A stretch of DNA of 64,000 bases from Burkholderiales bacterium (lineage in GTDB: Bacteria > Pseudomonadota > Gammaproteobacteria > Burkholderiales > JAEUOS01): contig JAEUOR010000034.1 of the NCBI GenBank assembly GCA_016790635.1, positions 1 through 64,000 of the forward strand. Direction: 5' to 3'. The notes beneath the pieces were generated by a model. That model searched no databases. It was given only the letters and a program-made list of their open reading frames with translations, and was not told the DNA's origin. Of this stretch, positions 1-8,521 are shown piece after piece; position 1 is the first letter of the stretch; each line of letters opens with the position of its first letter. The position numbers and the translations under genes were made by a program.

Positions 1-264
<264 letters not shown>

Positions 265-265
265 T

Positions 266-295
266 CGCCGAAAAGTACAAATCTACTTTTCGGCG
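266..295. terminator. Perfect 12-bp inverted repeat behind the SDR gene
   Basis: CGCCGAAAAGTA at 266-277 pairs exactly with TACTTTTCGGCG at 284-295 around a 6-base loop. It begins two bases after the SDR stop codon, as a transcription terminator would. There is no T-run after the stem, although the stem itself carries A4/T4. Confidence 0.55.
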
Positions 296-305
296 GACTG
301 ACTTG

Positions 306-339
306 CATCGAATCGCCGGCGGAGCCGGACGATTCGATG
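306..339. promoter_or_regulatory. Second long hairpin upstream of the FAH gene
   Basis: CATCGAATCG at 306-315 pairs with CGATTCGATG at 330-339, and inside it CCGGC (316-320) pairs with GCCGG (324-328). This makes a 15-bp stem with a single bulged A at 329 and a GGA loop. It ends 37 bases before the FAH start codon. It could be a second terminator, an attenuator in the leader, or a protein site. Confidence 0.4.
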
Positions 340-376
340 ACGGAAGTGCTACGTAAATCAACTTGGGGAGAAGTGC

Positions 377-1222
377 ATGAAGCTGTTGCGATATGGCCCG
401 GCGGGCCGTGAAAAACCTGGCATGCTCGACGCTGCGGGCAACATCCGCGATTTGTCCAAGGTCGTCTCGACCATCGGCTGGGCGGAGATTTCGCCGGCCG
501 GGCTCAAGAAGCTGGCCAAGATCAAGCCCGAGTCGCTGCCCATCGTCAAGGGCAATCCGCGCCTGGGCGTGCCCTACACGGGCATCAGCAAATTCGTCGC
601 CATCGGGCTCAACTATTCCGACCACGCCAAGGAAGTCGGCGCGCCGATCCCTTCCGAGCCCATTCTCTTCAACAAGTGGACCACGTCGATCTGCGGGCCG
701 AATGACGACACCATCGTGCCGCTGGGCTCGACCAAGCTCGACTGGGAATGCGAGATCGCGATCGTCATCGGCAGCAAGGCCAAGGAGATCGAGGAAAAGG
801 ACGCCGGCAAGGTCATCGCCGGCTATTGCATCGTCAACGACGTCTCCGAGCGTCACTTCCAGCTGGAGCGCGGCAGCCAGTGGGACCGCGGCAAGGGCTG
901 CGACACCTTCGGCCCGATCGGCCCCTATCTCGTCACGCAGGACGAGGTCGGCGACGTGCAGAACCTCGACATGTGGTTGACGGTCAACGGCCAGACCATG
1001 CAAAAGGGCAACACCAAGACCATGATCTTTGGCTGCCACCACATCGTCGCTTATTGCAGCCGCTTCATGACCCTCATGCCCGGCGACATCATCACCACCG
1101 GCACGCCGCCCGGCGTGGGCGCCGGCATGAAACCGCCCAGGTTCCTGAACGTGGGCGATGTGGTCGAAGTCGGCATCGAGAAGCTCGGCACGCAACGCCA
1201 GGTGATCCGCGCCCATTCTTGA
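377..1222 (+). CDS. Fumarylacetoacetate hydrolase family protein
   Basis: The 281-residue protein has the FAH catalytic fold, preceded by a short N-terminal domain. The metal ligands typical of the family are visible: Glu124 and Glu126 in DWECEI and Asp155 in VNDVSER, followed by the TGTPPGVG loop. Relatives act as ureidoglycolate lyase or as L-2,4-diketo-3-deoxyrhamnonate/fuconate hydrolase. The upstream DHRS6-like dehydrogenase favours the sugar-acid role, giving pyruvate plus a hydroxy acid, but this is inference. The start is supported by GGGGAG seven bases before ATG. It lies 49 bases before the Bug receptor gene and may be cotranscribed with it. Confidence 0.85.
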   Translation: MKLLRYGPAGREKPGMLDAAGNIRDLSKVVSTIGWAEISPAGLKKLAKIKPESLPIVKGNPRLGVPYTGISKFVAIGLNYSDHAKEVGAPIPSEPILFNKWTTSICGPNDDTIVPLGSTKLDWECEIAIVIGSKAKEIEEKDAGKVIAGYCIVNDVSERHFQLERGSQWDRGKGCDTFGPIGPYLVTQDEVGDVQNLDMWLTVNGQTMQKGNTKTMIFGCHHIVAYCSRFMTLMPGDIITTGTPPGVGAGMKPPRFLNVGDVVEVGIEKLGTQRQVIRAHS

Positions 1223-1271
1223 GGTCGGTTCGCAGCGTCGTGCATCAAACCCAAACAAAGGAGACAAGACA

Positions 1272-2249
1272 ATGACTCAACGCAGAACCATCCTCAAGGC
1301 CGCGGCCGGTGCCGCGGCACTCGCCGGCCTGGGCCGCGCCTCGGCGCAGGCCTGGCCGGCACGCCCCGTCACCTTCGTCTGCCCCTGGGGCGCCGGCGGC
1401 GGCACGGACGCCACCGCGCGCATCATGGCTTCGCTCCTTGAGAAAGACCTGGGCCAGCCCTTCAACGTCGTCAACCGCACCGGCGGCAGCGGCGTGGTCG
1501 GCCACCAGGCCATCTCTGGCGCGGCTGCGGATGGCTACACCATCGGCATGGTCACCGTCGAGATCACGATGATGCGCCACGCCGGGCTCACGCAACTCTC
1601 CTGGCAGGACTACACCCCCCTGGCGCTGGTCAACATCGACACCTCGGGCGTCATCGTCAAGGCCGACTCGCCCTACAAGACCCTGGCCGACCTGGTCAAT
1701 GCGATCAAGGCCAACCCGGGCAAGCTCAAGGCCTCCGGCACTGGCCAGGGCGGCATCTGGCACCTGGCCCTGGCCGGCATGCTGCGCGACCTCAAGATCG
1801 ACAACGCGGCCGTGCCCTGGGTGCCGTCCAACGGCGCCGGCCCGGCCATGCAGGACCTGGCTGCCGGCGGCATCGACATCGTCACCTGCTCGCTGCCCGA
1901 AGGCCGCGCGCTGATCGACGCCGGGCGGGCGCGGCCGCTCGCGGTCATGTCGCCGGAACGCACGGCGCTGTACCCGAACGTGCCCACGCTCAAGGAAGCC
2001 ATCGGCAGCAACTGGACCGTCGGTGCCTGGCGCGGCATCGCCGGACCCAAGGGCATGCCGGCGGATGTCACCGCGCGCCTGTCGGCGGCGATCAAGAAGG
2101 TCTGGGACGGCAAGGACTTCAAGGACTTCATGACCCAGCGCGGCTTCGGTCTCACCTGGGCCGACGGCCCGGGCTACGCAAGCTTCATGCAAAGGGGCGA
2201 CGCCGACATGCTCAACGTCATGCGCGCCCTGGGGCTGGCCAAGGCCTGA
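1272..2249 (+). CDS. Tripartite tricarboxylate transporter receptor (Bug/TctC family)
   Basis: This 325-residue periplasmic receptor binds a small carboxylate and hands it to the TctAB membrane permease. The N-terminus is a twin-arginine-type leader: QRRTILK is followed by an Ala/Gly-rich helix, with probable cleavage after ASA near residue 25. The mature part starts WPARPVTFVCPWGAGGGTD, the usual Bug beginning with the ligand loop. AAAGGAGA lies just before the ATG. It is directly followed by tctB and tctA genes, so this is the receptor most likely dedicated to that permease. The ligand cannot be read from the sequence. Confidence 0.92.
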   Translation: MTQRRTILKAAAGAAALAGLGRASAQAWPARPVTFVCPWGAGGGTDATARIMASLLEKDLGQPFNVVNRTGGSGVVGHQAISGAAADGYTIGMVTVEITMMRHAGLTQLSWQDYTPLALVNIDTSGVIVKADSPYKTLADLVNAIKANPGKLKASGTGQGGIWHLALAGMLRDLKIDNAAVPWVPSNGAGPAMQDLAAGGIDIVTCSLPEGRALIDAGRARPLAVMSPERTALYPNVPTLKEAIGSNWTVGAWRGIAGPKGMPADVTARLSAAIKKVWDGKDFKDFMTQRGFGLTWADGPGYASFMQRGDADMLNVMRALGLAKA

Positions 2250-2295
2250 TCGCGACACGGCGGCGGGACCGCATGTACCGCCGCCGCTGCTGCAC

Positions 2296-2769
2296 GTGAA
2301 ATTCCACGACGTCATCTCGGCCGCGGTCATCGCACTCCTGGCCGGCTGGGTGCTGTTCCACATCCAGTCGTTCCCGCCGATGCCGGGCCAGAAGTACGGG
2401 CCGGCGGTCTACCCGGGCCTGATTGCGGGCGGGCTTCTCATCTGCGCCCTGCTGCTCGCGGTACGCGGCCTGCGCACTCGCGAACCGGGCGGCTGGATCA
2501 AGCTCGACGCCTGGTGGGGCGATGCGCGCATCGCCTTCGGCTTCTGGCTCATCGTCGGCGTGCTCGCCGCCTACACGCAGGTCTCCGAGCGCCTGGGTTT
2601 CATCCCGTGCGCCATCGTTGCGCTCTTTGCCCTCACTCTGACCTTCCGCGTACGCCCCGCTCTCGCGCTGGTGGTGGCTGTGGCCGGCACCATCCTGATC
2701 CACACCATCTTCTACAAGGGCCTGCGCGTGCCCCTGCCCTGGGGCCTGCTCACGCCGGTTGCCTGGTAA
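2296..2769 (+). CDS. Tripartite tricarboxylate transporter small membrane subunit TctB
   Basis: The 157-residue protein has about four hydrophobic segments (residues 5-22, 43-61, 83-101 and 110-150 region), as in TctB, the 4-helix small subunit of the transporter. GTG at 2296 is the best start, since the MKFHDVISAAVIALLAGW beginning is typical of the family. It sits between the receptor and the large subunit gene, whose ATG lies four bases after the TctB stop. It works only as part of the permease; no catalytic motif is expected. Confidence 0.85.
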   Translation: MKFHDVISAAVIALLAGWVLFHIQSFPPMPGQKYGPAVYPGLIAGGLLICALLLAVRGLRTREPGGWIKLDAWWGDARIAFGFWLIVGVLAAYTQVSERLGFIPCAIVALFALTLTFRVRPALALVVAVAGTILIHTIFYKGLRVPLPWGLLTPVAW

Positions 2770-2773
2770 CGCC

Positions 2774-4273
2774 ATGCTCGCACACCTGTCGGCCGCGGCG
2801 GGCCAGGTCTTCGACCTCTACGTCCTCACCGTCATCTTCGCCTCGGCGGTCTTCGGGCTCTTCGTCGGCGCCGTCCCCGGGCTGACGGCGACCATGGCCA
2901 CCGCGCTCCTGGTGCCGGTGACCTTCTTCATGCCGCCGGTGCCGGCGATTGCCGCCATCGTCACCGCCACCGCGATGGCGATCTTCTCCGGCGACATCCC
3001 CGGTTGCCTGTTGCGCATCCCCGGCACGCCGGCCTCGGCGGCCTACACCGACGAGGCGTACGCGATGACCAGGAACGGCCAGGCCGAGATCGCGCTGGGC
3101 GCGGGCCTGGTCTTCTCGGCCGTCGGCGGGCTTTTCGGCACGCTGGTCCTCATGACGGCCGCGCCGATGCTGGCCGAATGGGCAATCCGCTTTTCCGACT
3201 TCGAGTACTTCTGGCTGGTTCTGCTGGGCCTCACCTGCGCCATCTTCATCGCCACCGGCGACCCGGTGAAAGGCTTCGTCTCGCTGCTCCTGGGCCTGCT
3301 GTTCGCCACCATCGGCGTGGGCAACCCGGCCGGGCATCCGCGCTTCACATTCGGGCAGCCCAACCTGCTGTCGGGCATTTCGCTGGTGCCGATGATGGTC
3401 GGCATGTTCGCCGTCTCCGAAGTGCTGCGCTACGCGATCAACTCCAAACAGAAACTGGTCGTAGCTCAAGCCAAGATCGGCAATGTCTTTCACGGCATGT
3501 GGGACCTGGCCGTCCGCTACCCCAAGTCGATCCTGCGCGGCAGCATGCTCGGCACGCTGGTCGGCGCGCTGCCGGGCGCTGGCGCCGACATCGCGGCGTG
3601 GATGAGCTACGGCATGTCCAAGAAGTTCTCCAAGGAACCGGAGAAGTTCGGCACTGGCCACCCGGAGGGCATCGTCGAATCGGGCGCGGCCAACAACTCG
3701 GCGCTGGCCGGCGCATGGATCCCCGCCCTGGTCTTCGGCATCCCGGGTGACTCGATCACAGCCATCATCATCGGCGTTCTCTACATGAAGAACCTCAACC
3801 CGGGGCCGACCATCTTCATCAACAACCCGGTGGCGATCTACGCGATCTTCATGGTCTTCATCCTGGCCAACCTGCTCATGATCCCGCTGGGCTTCCTCGC
3901 GATCAAGGCGGCCAAGAAGATCCTGCAGGTGCCGCGCAACATCCTGATGCCCCTGATCCTCGTCTTCTGCATCGTCGGCAGCTACGCGATCAACAACTCG
4001 GTCTTCGACGTCGGCATCATGCTCGCCTTCGGGCTGCTCGCCTACCTGATGGAAGAAAACGGCTTCCCGGTCGCGCCGACCATCCTGGGCGTGGTGCTGG
4101 GCGGCATGCTGGAAGAAAACTTCATCAAGGCCATGATCAAGTCCGACGGCAGTTTCGCCGCGTTCTTCAGCCGGCCGATCGCCGCCACCCTGGCGGTCAT
4201 TACAATCGCAGTCTGGCTTTCCCCCCTGATCATTCGCTGGCTGCGCGCACGGCGCGCCAGTCAGGCACCCTGA
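2774..4273 (+). CDS. Tripartite tricarboxylate transporter large membrane subunit TctA
   Basis: This 499-residue, highly hydrophobic protein is the transport channel subunit of the TTT system and would import the bound acid with an ion gradient. Both family hallmarks are visible: GAVPGLTATMATALL near the N-terminus and the IPGTPASAAYTDEAY segment around residue 85, with a repeat-like LVGALPGAGADIAAW segment around 265. About eleven membrane helices are expected. I take ATG 2774 rather than the upstream TTG at 2759, because the latter overlaps tctB and gives only five extra residues. The next gene starts one base after the stop. Confidence 0.92.
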   Translation: MLAHLSAAAGQVFDLYVLTVIFASAVFGLFVGAVPGLTATMATALLVPVTFFMPPVPAIAAIVTATAMAIFSGDIPGCLLRIPGTPASAAYTDEAYAMTRNGQAEIALGAGLVFSAVGGLFGTLVLMTAAPMLAEWAIRFSDFEYFWLVLLGLTCAIFIATGDPVKGFVSLLLGLLFATIGVGNPAGHPRFTFGQPNLLSGISLVPMMVGMFAVSEVLRYAINSKQKLVVAQAKIGNVFHGMWDLAVRYPKSILRGSMLGTLVGALPGAGADIAAWMSYGMSKKFSKEPEKFGTGHPEGIVESGAANNSALAGAWIPALVFGIPGDSITAIIIGVLYMKNLNPGPTIFINNPVAIYAIFMVFILANLLMIPLGFLAIKAAKKILQVPRNILMPLILVFCIVGSYAINNSVFDVGIMLAFGLLAYLMEENGFPVAPTILGVVLGGMLEENFIKAMIKSDGSFAAFFSRPIAATLAVITIAVWLSPLIIRWLRARRASQAP

Positions 4274-4274
4274 C

Positions 4275-5228
4275 ATGTCCAAACCCGACCTCCTGCTCGT
4301 CTCCCCCATCCACGGCCCCACCCAGGCCCAGCTCGACGCCGACTACACCGTGCATCGCTACTGGGAAGCCGCCGACAAGCCGGCGCTGCTGGCGAAGCTC
4401 GCACCCACCTGCGTGGCGGCGGCGACCTCCGGCGGCGCCGGCATCAAGGCGCAAGTCATCCGCGCCCTGCCGGGGCTCAAAATCGTCGCCTGCTTCGGCG
4501 TCGGTTACGACGGCGTCGATCTGGCCGCCTGCAAGGAGCGCGGCATCCGCGTCACCAACACGCCGGACGTGTTGAACGAATGCGTCGCCGACACCACCTG
4601 GATGTTGATCCTGGCCACGGTGCGGCGCGCGGTCTTCAATGACAAGTACGTGCGCTCGGGCAAGTGGCTGGGCGGCAGCGCGCCGCTGACCGACAAGGTG
4701 TGGGGCGAAACCCTGGGCATCGTCGGTCTCGGCCGCATCGGCAAGGCCATCGCCCGGCGCGCAGAAGGCTTCGGCATGCAGGTGGTCTACCACGGACGCC
4801 ATCGCCAACCCGACGTGGCCTACGAGTATTTCGCCGACCTGAAGGCGATGGCGCGCGCGGTCAAGATCCTGGTCCTGATCCTGCCCGGCGGCAAGGCCAC
4901 CGAGAACCTGGTCGATGCCGAGGTGCTCGCCGCGCTCGGCCCCCAGGGCTACCTGATCAACGTCTCGCGCGGCAGCAACGTGGATGAGGCCGCCGTGCTC
5001 AAGGCCTTGCAGGACAAGACCATCGCCGGCGCCGGACTCGACGTGTTCGTCGACGAGCCGCGCGTCCCCGAGGCGTTTTTCGCGCTCGACAACGTGGTCC
5101 TGCAGCCGCACGTCGGCAGCGGTACCGTCGCCACCCGCAACGCCATGGGGCAACTGGTAGTCGACAACCTGGCCGCATTCTTCGCCGGCCGCGCGCTCCT
5201 GACCGAGGTGCCCGAAACCCGTGGCTAG
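4275..5228 (+). CDS. D-isomer-specific 2-hydroxyacid dehydrogenase
   Basis: The 317-residue protein is of the GhrB/hydroxypyruvate reductase type and should reduce a 2-oxoacid with NAD(P)H, or the reverse. The cofactor motif is GLGRIGKAIARR at about 154-165. Catalytic residues are visible: Arg in NVSRGSNVDE, Glu in DVFVDEP and His in LQPHVGSG. It is packed between tctA (one base) and a second Bug receptor gene (8-base overlap), so it belongs to the transporter operon and probably acts on the imported acid or a degradation product. Substrate unknown. Confidence 0.9.
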   Translation: MSKPDLLLVSPIHGPTQAQLDADYTVHRYWEAADKPALLAKLAPTCVAAATSGGAGIKAQVIRALPGLKIVACFGVGYDGVDLAACKERGIRVTNTPDVLNECVADTTWMLILATVRRAVFNDKYVRSGKWLGGSAPLTDKVWGETLGIVGLGRIGKAIARRAEGFGMQVVYHGRHRQPDVAYEYFADLKAMARAVKILVLILPGGKATENLVDAEVLAALGPQGYLINVSRGSNVDEAAVLKALQDKTIAGAGLDVFVDEPRVPEAFFALDNVVLQPHVGSGTVATRNAMGQLVVDNLAAFFAGRALLTEVPETRG

Positions 5229-6216
5229 CGCCGCCCCCGCGCCGCGCATGCAACGACGGCGCCTGCTCGCTGCTCTCGCGAGTGCCCCCCTGGCGGGCGC
5301 CATCGACGCGTCGTTCGCGCAGGAATGGCCGCCGCGCCAGGTGCGCATCATCGCGCCGTTTCCGGCGGCCGGCACCGCCGACACCCTGGCGCGGGCGCTG
5401 GCCCAGCAGCTGTCCGAAGCGACGCGCCAGAACTTCGTGGTCGAAAACCGCGCCGGCGCGGGCGGTGCGATCGGATCGGACCTGGTGGCCAAGTCCGCCC
5501 CGGACGGCGCGACGCTCGTCATCTCCGGCATCGCCTCGCACGTGGTCGCGCCGGTCACGGCCCGCGTTCCCTACCACCCGCTGGATTCGTTTTCGCACAT
5601 CGCGCTCCTGGGCGGGCCGCCGGCGGTACTGGCGGTCAATGCCCAGGCGCCGGTCAGGAATGTGCGCGAGTTCATCGCCTTTGCCAACGCCACCGGCGGC
5701 GGCGCCAGCTGGGGTTCCTCGGGCACCGGCACCCACGCGCATTTGATTGGCGAACTCTTTCGCGAGGCGACCGGGGCACGTCTGGTGCACATCTCCTACA
5801 AGGGCGGCGCGCCGGTCATGACCGACTTGATCGGCAACCAGATCCCGGCGTCGTTCACCGCGCTGTCCTCGGCCATGCCGCACCTGCGCACCGGGCGGGT
5901 GCGCGCGCTGGCGCTGACCTCGCGCAACCGCAACCCGGAGCTGCCGGATGTGCCGACCTTCGCCGAGGCCGGCTTTCCGCGCCTGACGGCCACCACCTGG
6001 TTCTCGATCTCCGGCCCGGCGGGCATGCCCTCTGCCCTGGTGGCGCAGATCAACGCCGAAGTGCGGCGCGCACTGACTGCGCCGCGCGTGCGCGAACGCC
6101 TGGTGGCCGAAGGCATCGAAGCGGCCGACCTCGACCCGGCAGCCTTCACTCAGTTCGTGAAAAGCGAGATCGAGCGCTGGACGCCGATCGCGCGCGCGGT
6201 ACAACCGCAATCCTGA
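5221..6216 (+). CDS. Second Bug/TctC family receptor in the operon
   Basis: This 331-residue periplasmic binding protein has an RRRLL twin-arginine-like leader and a mature start WPPRQVRIIAPFPAAGTAD, typical of Bug receptors. The GTG start at 5221 overlaps the dehydrogenase gene by eight bases; ATG at 5248 is an equally possible start and leaves the leader intact. It has no membrane subunits of its own, so it may serve the TctAB pair encoded just upstream or act as a sensor, as some Bug proteins do. It is followed at 18 bases by a Rieske oxygenase gene, which suggests an aromatic acid ligand. That suggestion is inference. Confidence 0.88.
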   Translation: MASAAPAPRMQRRRLLAALASAPLAGAIDASFAQEWPPRQVRIIAPFPAAGTADTLARALAQQLSEATRQNFVVENRAGAGGAIGSDLVAKSAPDGATLVISGIASHVVAPVTARVPYHPLDSFSHIALLGGPPAVLAVNAQAPVRNVREFIAFANATGGGASWGSSGTGTHAHLIGELFREATGARLVHISYKGGAPVMTDLIGNQIPASFTALSSAMPHLRTGRVRALALTSRNRNPELPDVPTFAEAGFPRLTATTWFSISGPAGMPSALVAQINAEVRRALTAPRVRERLVAEGIEAADLDPAAFTQFVKSEIERWTPIARAVQPQS

Positions 6217-6233
6217 CCCGCAGGACGACCACC

Positions 6234-7520
6234 GTGGCCTTGAACGCGCAGCAAAACGACGAACTCACCCGCACCGGCCCGGGCACGCCCATGGGCGCGC
6301 TGCTGCGCCGCTACTGGGTGCCGGCCCTGCACGCCTGGGAATTGCCGGAGCCGGACTGCCCGCCGGTGCGCGTGCAGCTCCTGGGCGAGAAGCTGATCGC
6401 GTTTCGCGACAGCGCCGGGCGCCTGGGGCTGATCGACGAATTCTGTGCCCACCGCGGCGTGTCGCTCTGGTTCGGTCGCAACGAACAGGGTGGATTGCGC
6501 TGCCCCTATCACGGCTGGAAGTACGACGTTGCCGGCCAGTGTGTCGAACTGCCCTCCGAACCGGTCGAGACCGGCATGGCCGCGCGCATCCGCCTGACCT
6601 CCTACCCGGTCATCGAACAGGGCGGGGTCCTCTGGACCTACATGGGCCCGCCCGCGGCACGCCCCGACCCGCCCGGGGTGGAATGGGCCCTGGTCGCCCC
6701 GGCGCAGCGCTATGTCAGCAAGCGCCTGCAGGAGTGCAACTACCTGCAGGCCATGGAAGGCGGCATCGATTCCTCGCATGTGTCCTTCCTGCACGCGGGG
6801 GCGTTGAAGCGCGATCCCCTCTTCACCGGCAGCCGCGGCAACCTCTACAACGAGCACGACAAGATGCCGCTCTTCGAGGTCGAGCCCTTTGCCGGCGGAC
6901 TCCTGATCGGCGCCCGCCGCAACGCCGATGCCGGTCGCTACTACTGGCGCATCACGCCCTGGATCATGCCCTGGCACACCATCATCCCGCCGCGTGCCGG
7001 ACATCCGCTGGGCGCGCACATGTGGGTGCCGATCGACGACACAAGCTGCTGGGCCTGGTCGATCAACTACCATCCGGCGCGCGACCTCACGGCCAGGGAG
7101 GTCGCGGCCATGGAGGACGGCGCGGGCATCCACGTCAAGACCATCCCCGGCACCTTCCTCCCGCTCGCCAATCGCGCCAATGACTACCTGATGGACCGCG
7201 CCGGGCAGAAGGCGGGCCTCACCTTCAGCGGGGTCGAGGGCATCGGCATGCAGGACGCGTCGCTGCAGGAGAGCATGGGGCCGATCCAGGACCGCACGCG
7301 CGAGAACCTGGTCTCGACCGACAACGGCATCATCATGACGCGCCGCGCCCTGCTGGCAGCCGCGCGCGGCTTGGGTGAAGGCAAGGCGCCGCCGGGGCTG
7401 GCAGCCGACAGCCAGCGGGTGCGCTCGTGCTCGATCGAATTGCCCATCGAGCAACGCTTCCTGGACGGGGCCCGCCACGGCCTGTTCCGCGACCTGGGCA
7501 CCGATCCGGTGTCGGTATGA
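6234..7520 (+). CDS. Rieske aromatic ring-hydroxylating dioxygenase, large subunit
   Basis: The 428-residue protein is an oxygenase alpha subunit of the phthalate 4,5-dioxygenase-like group. The Rieske [2Fe-2S] ligands are Cys71-X-His73 and Cys90-X2-His93 (RCPYHGW). The mononuclear iron site is seen in EGGIDSSHVSFLH, with His182 and His187. GTG 6234 is chosen because the following ALNAQQNDELTRTGPGTPMG is the usual start of this group; the same frame is open upstream only by chance. It needs an external reductase, which is not encoded nearby. The stop codon overlaps the start of the PdxA-like dehydrogenase gene, so the two are translationally coupled. Confidence 0.9.
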   Translation: MALNAQQNDELTRTGPGTPMGALLRRYWVPALHAWELPEPDCPPVRVQLLGEKLIAFRDSAGRLGLIDEFCAHRGVSLWFGRNEQGGLRCPYHGWKYDVAGQCVELPSEPVETGMAARIRLTSYPVIEQGGVLWTYMGPPAARPDPPGVEWALVAPAQRYVSKRLQECNYLQAMEGGIDSSHVSFLHAGALKRDPLFTGSRGNLYNEHDKMPLFEVEPFAGGLLIGARRNADAGRYYWRITPWIMPWHTIIPPRAGHPLGAHMWVPIDDTSCWAWSINYHPARDLTAREVAAMEDGAGIHVKTIPGTFLPLANRANDYLMDRAGQKAGLTFSGVEGIGMQDASLQESMGPIQDRTRENLVSTDNGIIMTRRALLAAARGLGEGKAPPGLAADSQRVRSCSIELPIEQRFLDGARHGLFRDLGTDPVSV

Positions 7521-8512
7521 GCCTGCCGCGGGTCGCCATCGCGCTGGGCGACCCGGCCGGCATCGGCCCCGAGATCGCCCTGAAGGCGGCCTGCGACGCG
7601 CGCGTGACGCGCGTGGCCCGCCCGCTCCTGGTGGGCGACCTGCGCGCCCTCGAGTTCCACGCCCGCGCCTGCGGCCTGCCGCTTGCGGTCGATGCATTCA
7701 CCGATGCGGCGAAAGTCGAGTGGCGCGACGGCCGCGTACCCCTCCTGGCGCGTTCCCACTTCGATCATGCCCCGCTCGAGCCCGGACAGATTCGCGCCGC
7801 GCACGGCCTGGCGGCGCTGGACGCCGCCGGCAGCGCGATCCGCGCGGCGCTGGACGGCCATGTGGATGCGGTTGTCGCGGCGCCGCAGACCGAGACCGCA
7901 ATCAAGGCCGCCGGCATCGCCTTCGACGGCTACCCGGGATTTGTCGCGCGCACCACCGGCACGCCCGAGGAAGACGCCTTCCTGATGCTGTGCTTCGACA
8001 ACAGCGGGCGCGAGACCCGCATCGTTCACACGACCCTGCATACCAGCCTCAAGGTGGCGATTGAACGCGTTACGGAAGAGCGCGTCGGTCGCGCGATCGC
8101 GGCCGCGCATGCCACGCTCTCGCGCATCGGCGTGAACGCGCCGCGCATCGCCGTGTCCGGCCTCAATCCGCACGCCGGGGAAGACGGCCTCTTCGGCGAC
8201 GAGGAGGCGCACATCATCGCGCCGGCCATCGCCGCGGCGCGCGCGGCCGGCATCTCGGCCAGCGGTCCGTTCGGCTGCGACACGATGTTCGCGCGCGACG
8301 CGGTGGACGCCTTCGTGGTCATGTTCCACGACCAGGGCCACATCGCCGCCAAGCTCCTGGCGCCCAACCGCACCGCCGGGCTCACCATCGGCACGCCGGT
8401 GCTGTTTTCCTCGGTCGCGCACGGCAGCGCGCTGGACATCGCCGGCCAGGGCCGCGCCGAGCACGCGGCGATGGTGGCCGCCATCGCACGCCTGTGCCCG
8501 CGGCAGGGGTAG
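7517..8512 (+). CDS. PdxA-family dehydrogenase (PdxA2/TphB-like)
   Basis: The 331-residue protein belongs to the 4-hydroxythreonine-4-phosphate dehydrogenase family. The three metal-binding histidines are visible in TLHTSLK (175), GLNPHAGEDG (219) and MFHDQGH (271). The family also contains TphB, which oxidises and decarboxylates the cis-diol made from terephthalate by a Rieske oxygenase, and PdxA2 enzymes acting on threonate/erythronate phosphates. The 4-base overlap with a Rieske oxygenase gene and the nearby TTT transporter favour a cis-diol dehydrogenase role. No sugar-acid kinase lies beside it, as the PdxA2 role would predict. A housekeeping PdxA role is unlikely here. Confidence 0.85.
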   Translation: MSLPRVAIALGDPAGIGPEIALKAACDARVTRVARPLLVGDLRALEFHARACGLPLAVDAFTDAAKVEWRDGRVPLLARSHFDHAPLEPGQIRAAHGLAALDAAGSAIRAALDGHVDAVVAAPQTETAIKAAGIAFDGYPGFVARTTGTPEEDAFLMLCFDNSGRETRIVHTTLHTSLKVAIERVTEERVGRAIAAAHATLSRIGVNAPRIAVSGLNPHAGEDGLFGDEEAHIIAPAIAAARAAGISASGPFGCDTMFARDAVDAFVVMFHDQGHIAAKLLAPNRTAGLTIGTPVLFSSVAHGSALDIAGQGRAEHAAMVAAIARLCPRQG

Positions 8513-8521
8513 ACTGCCGCG

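Noticed and set aside
2750..4321. A 523-codon minus-strand frame opposite tctA
   Set aside because: Asp/Glu/Arg/His-rich product typical of the antisense frame of a hydrophobic protein gene.
5325..7520. One long 731-codon plus-strand frame covering the second receptor and the Rieske gene
   Set aside because: Its first 300 codons are an Arg/Pro/Ala-rich shadow of the receptor gene; only the part from GTG 6234 matches a protein family.
7517..8512. Calling the PdxA-family gene the pyridoxine biosynthesis pdxA
   Set aside because: Coupling to a Rieske oxygenase and transporter genes, and no ksgA or surA neighbour, make a catabolic role more likely.
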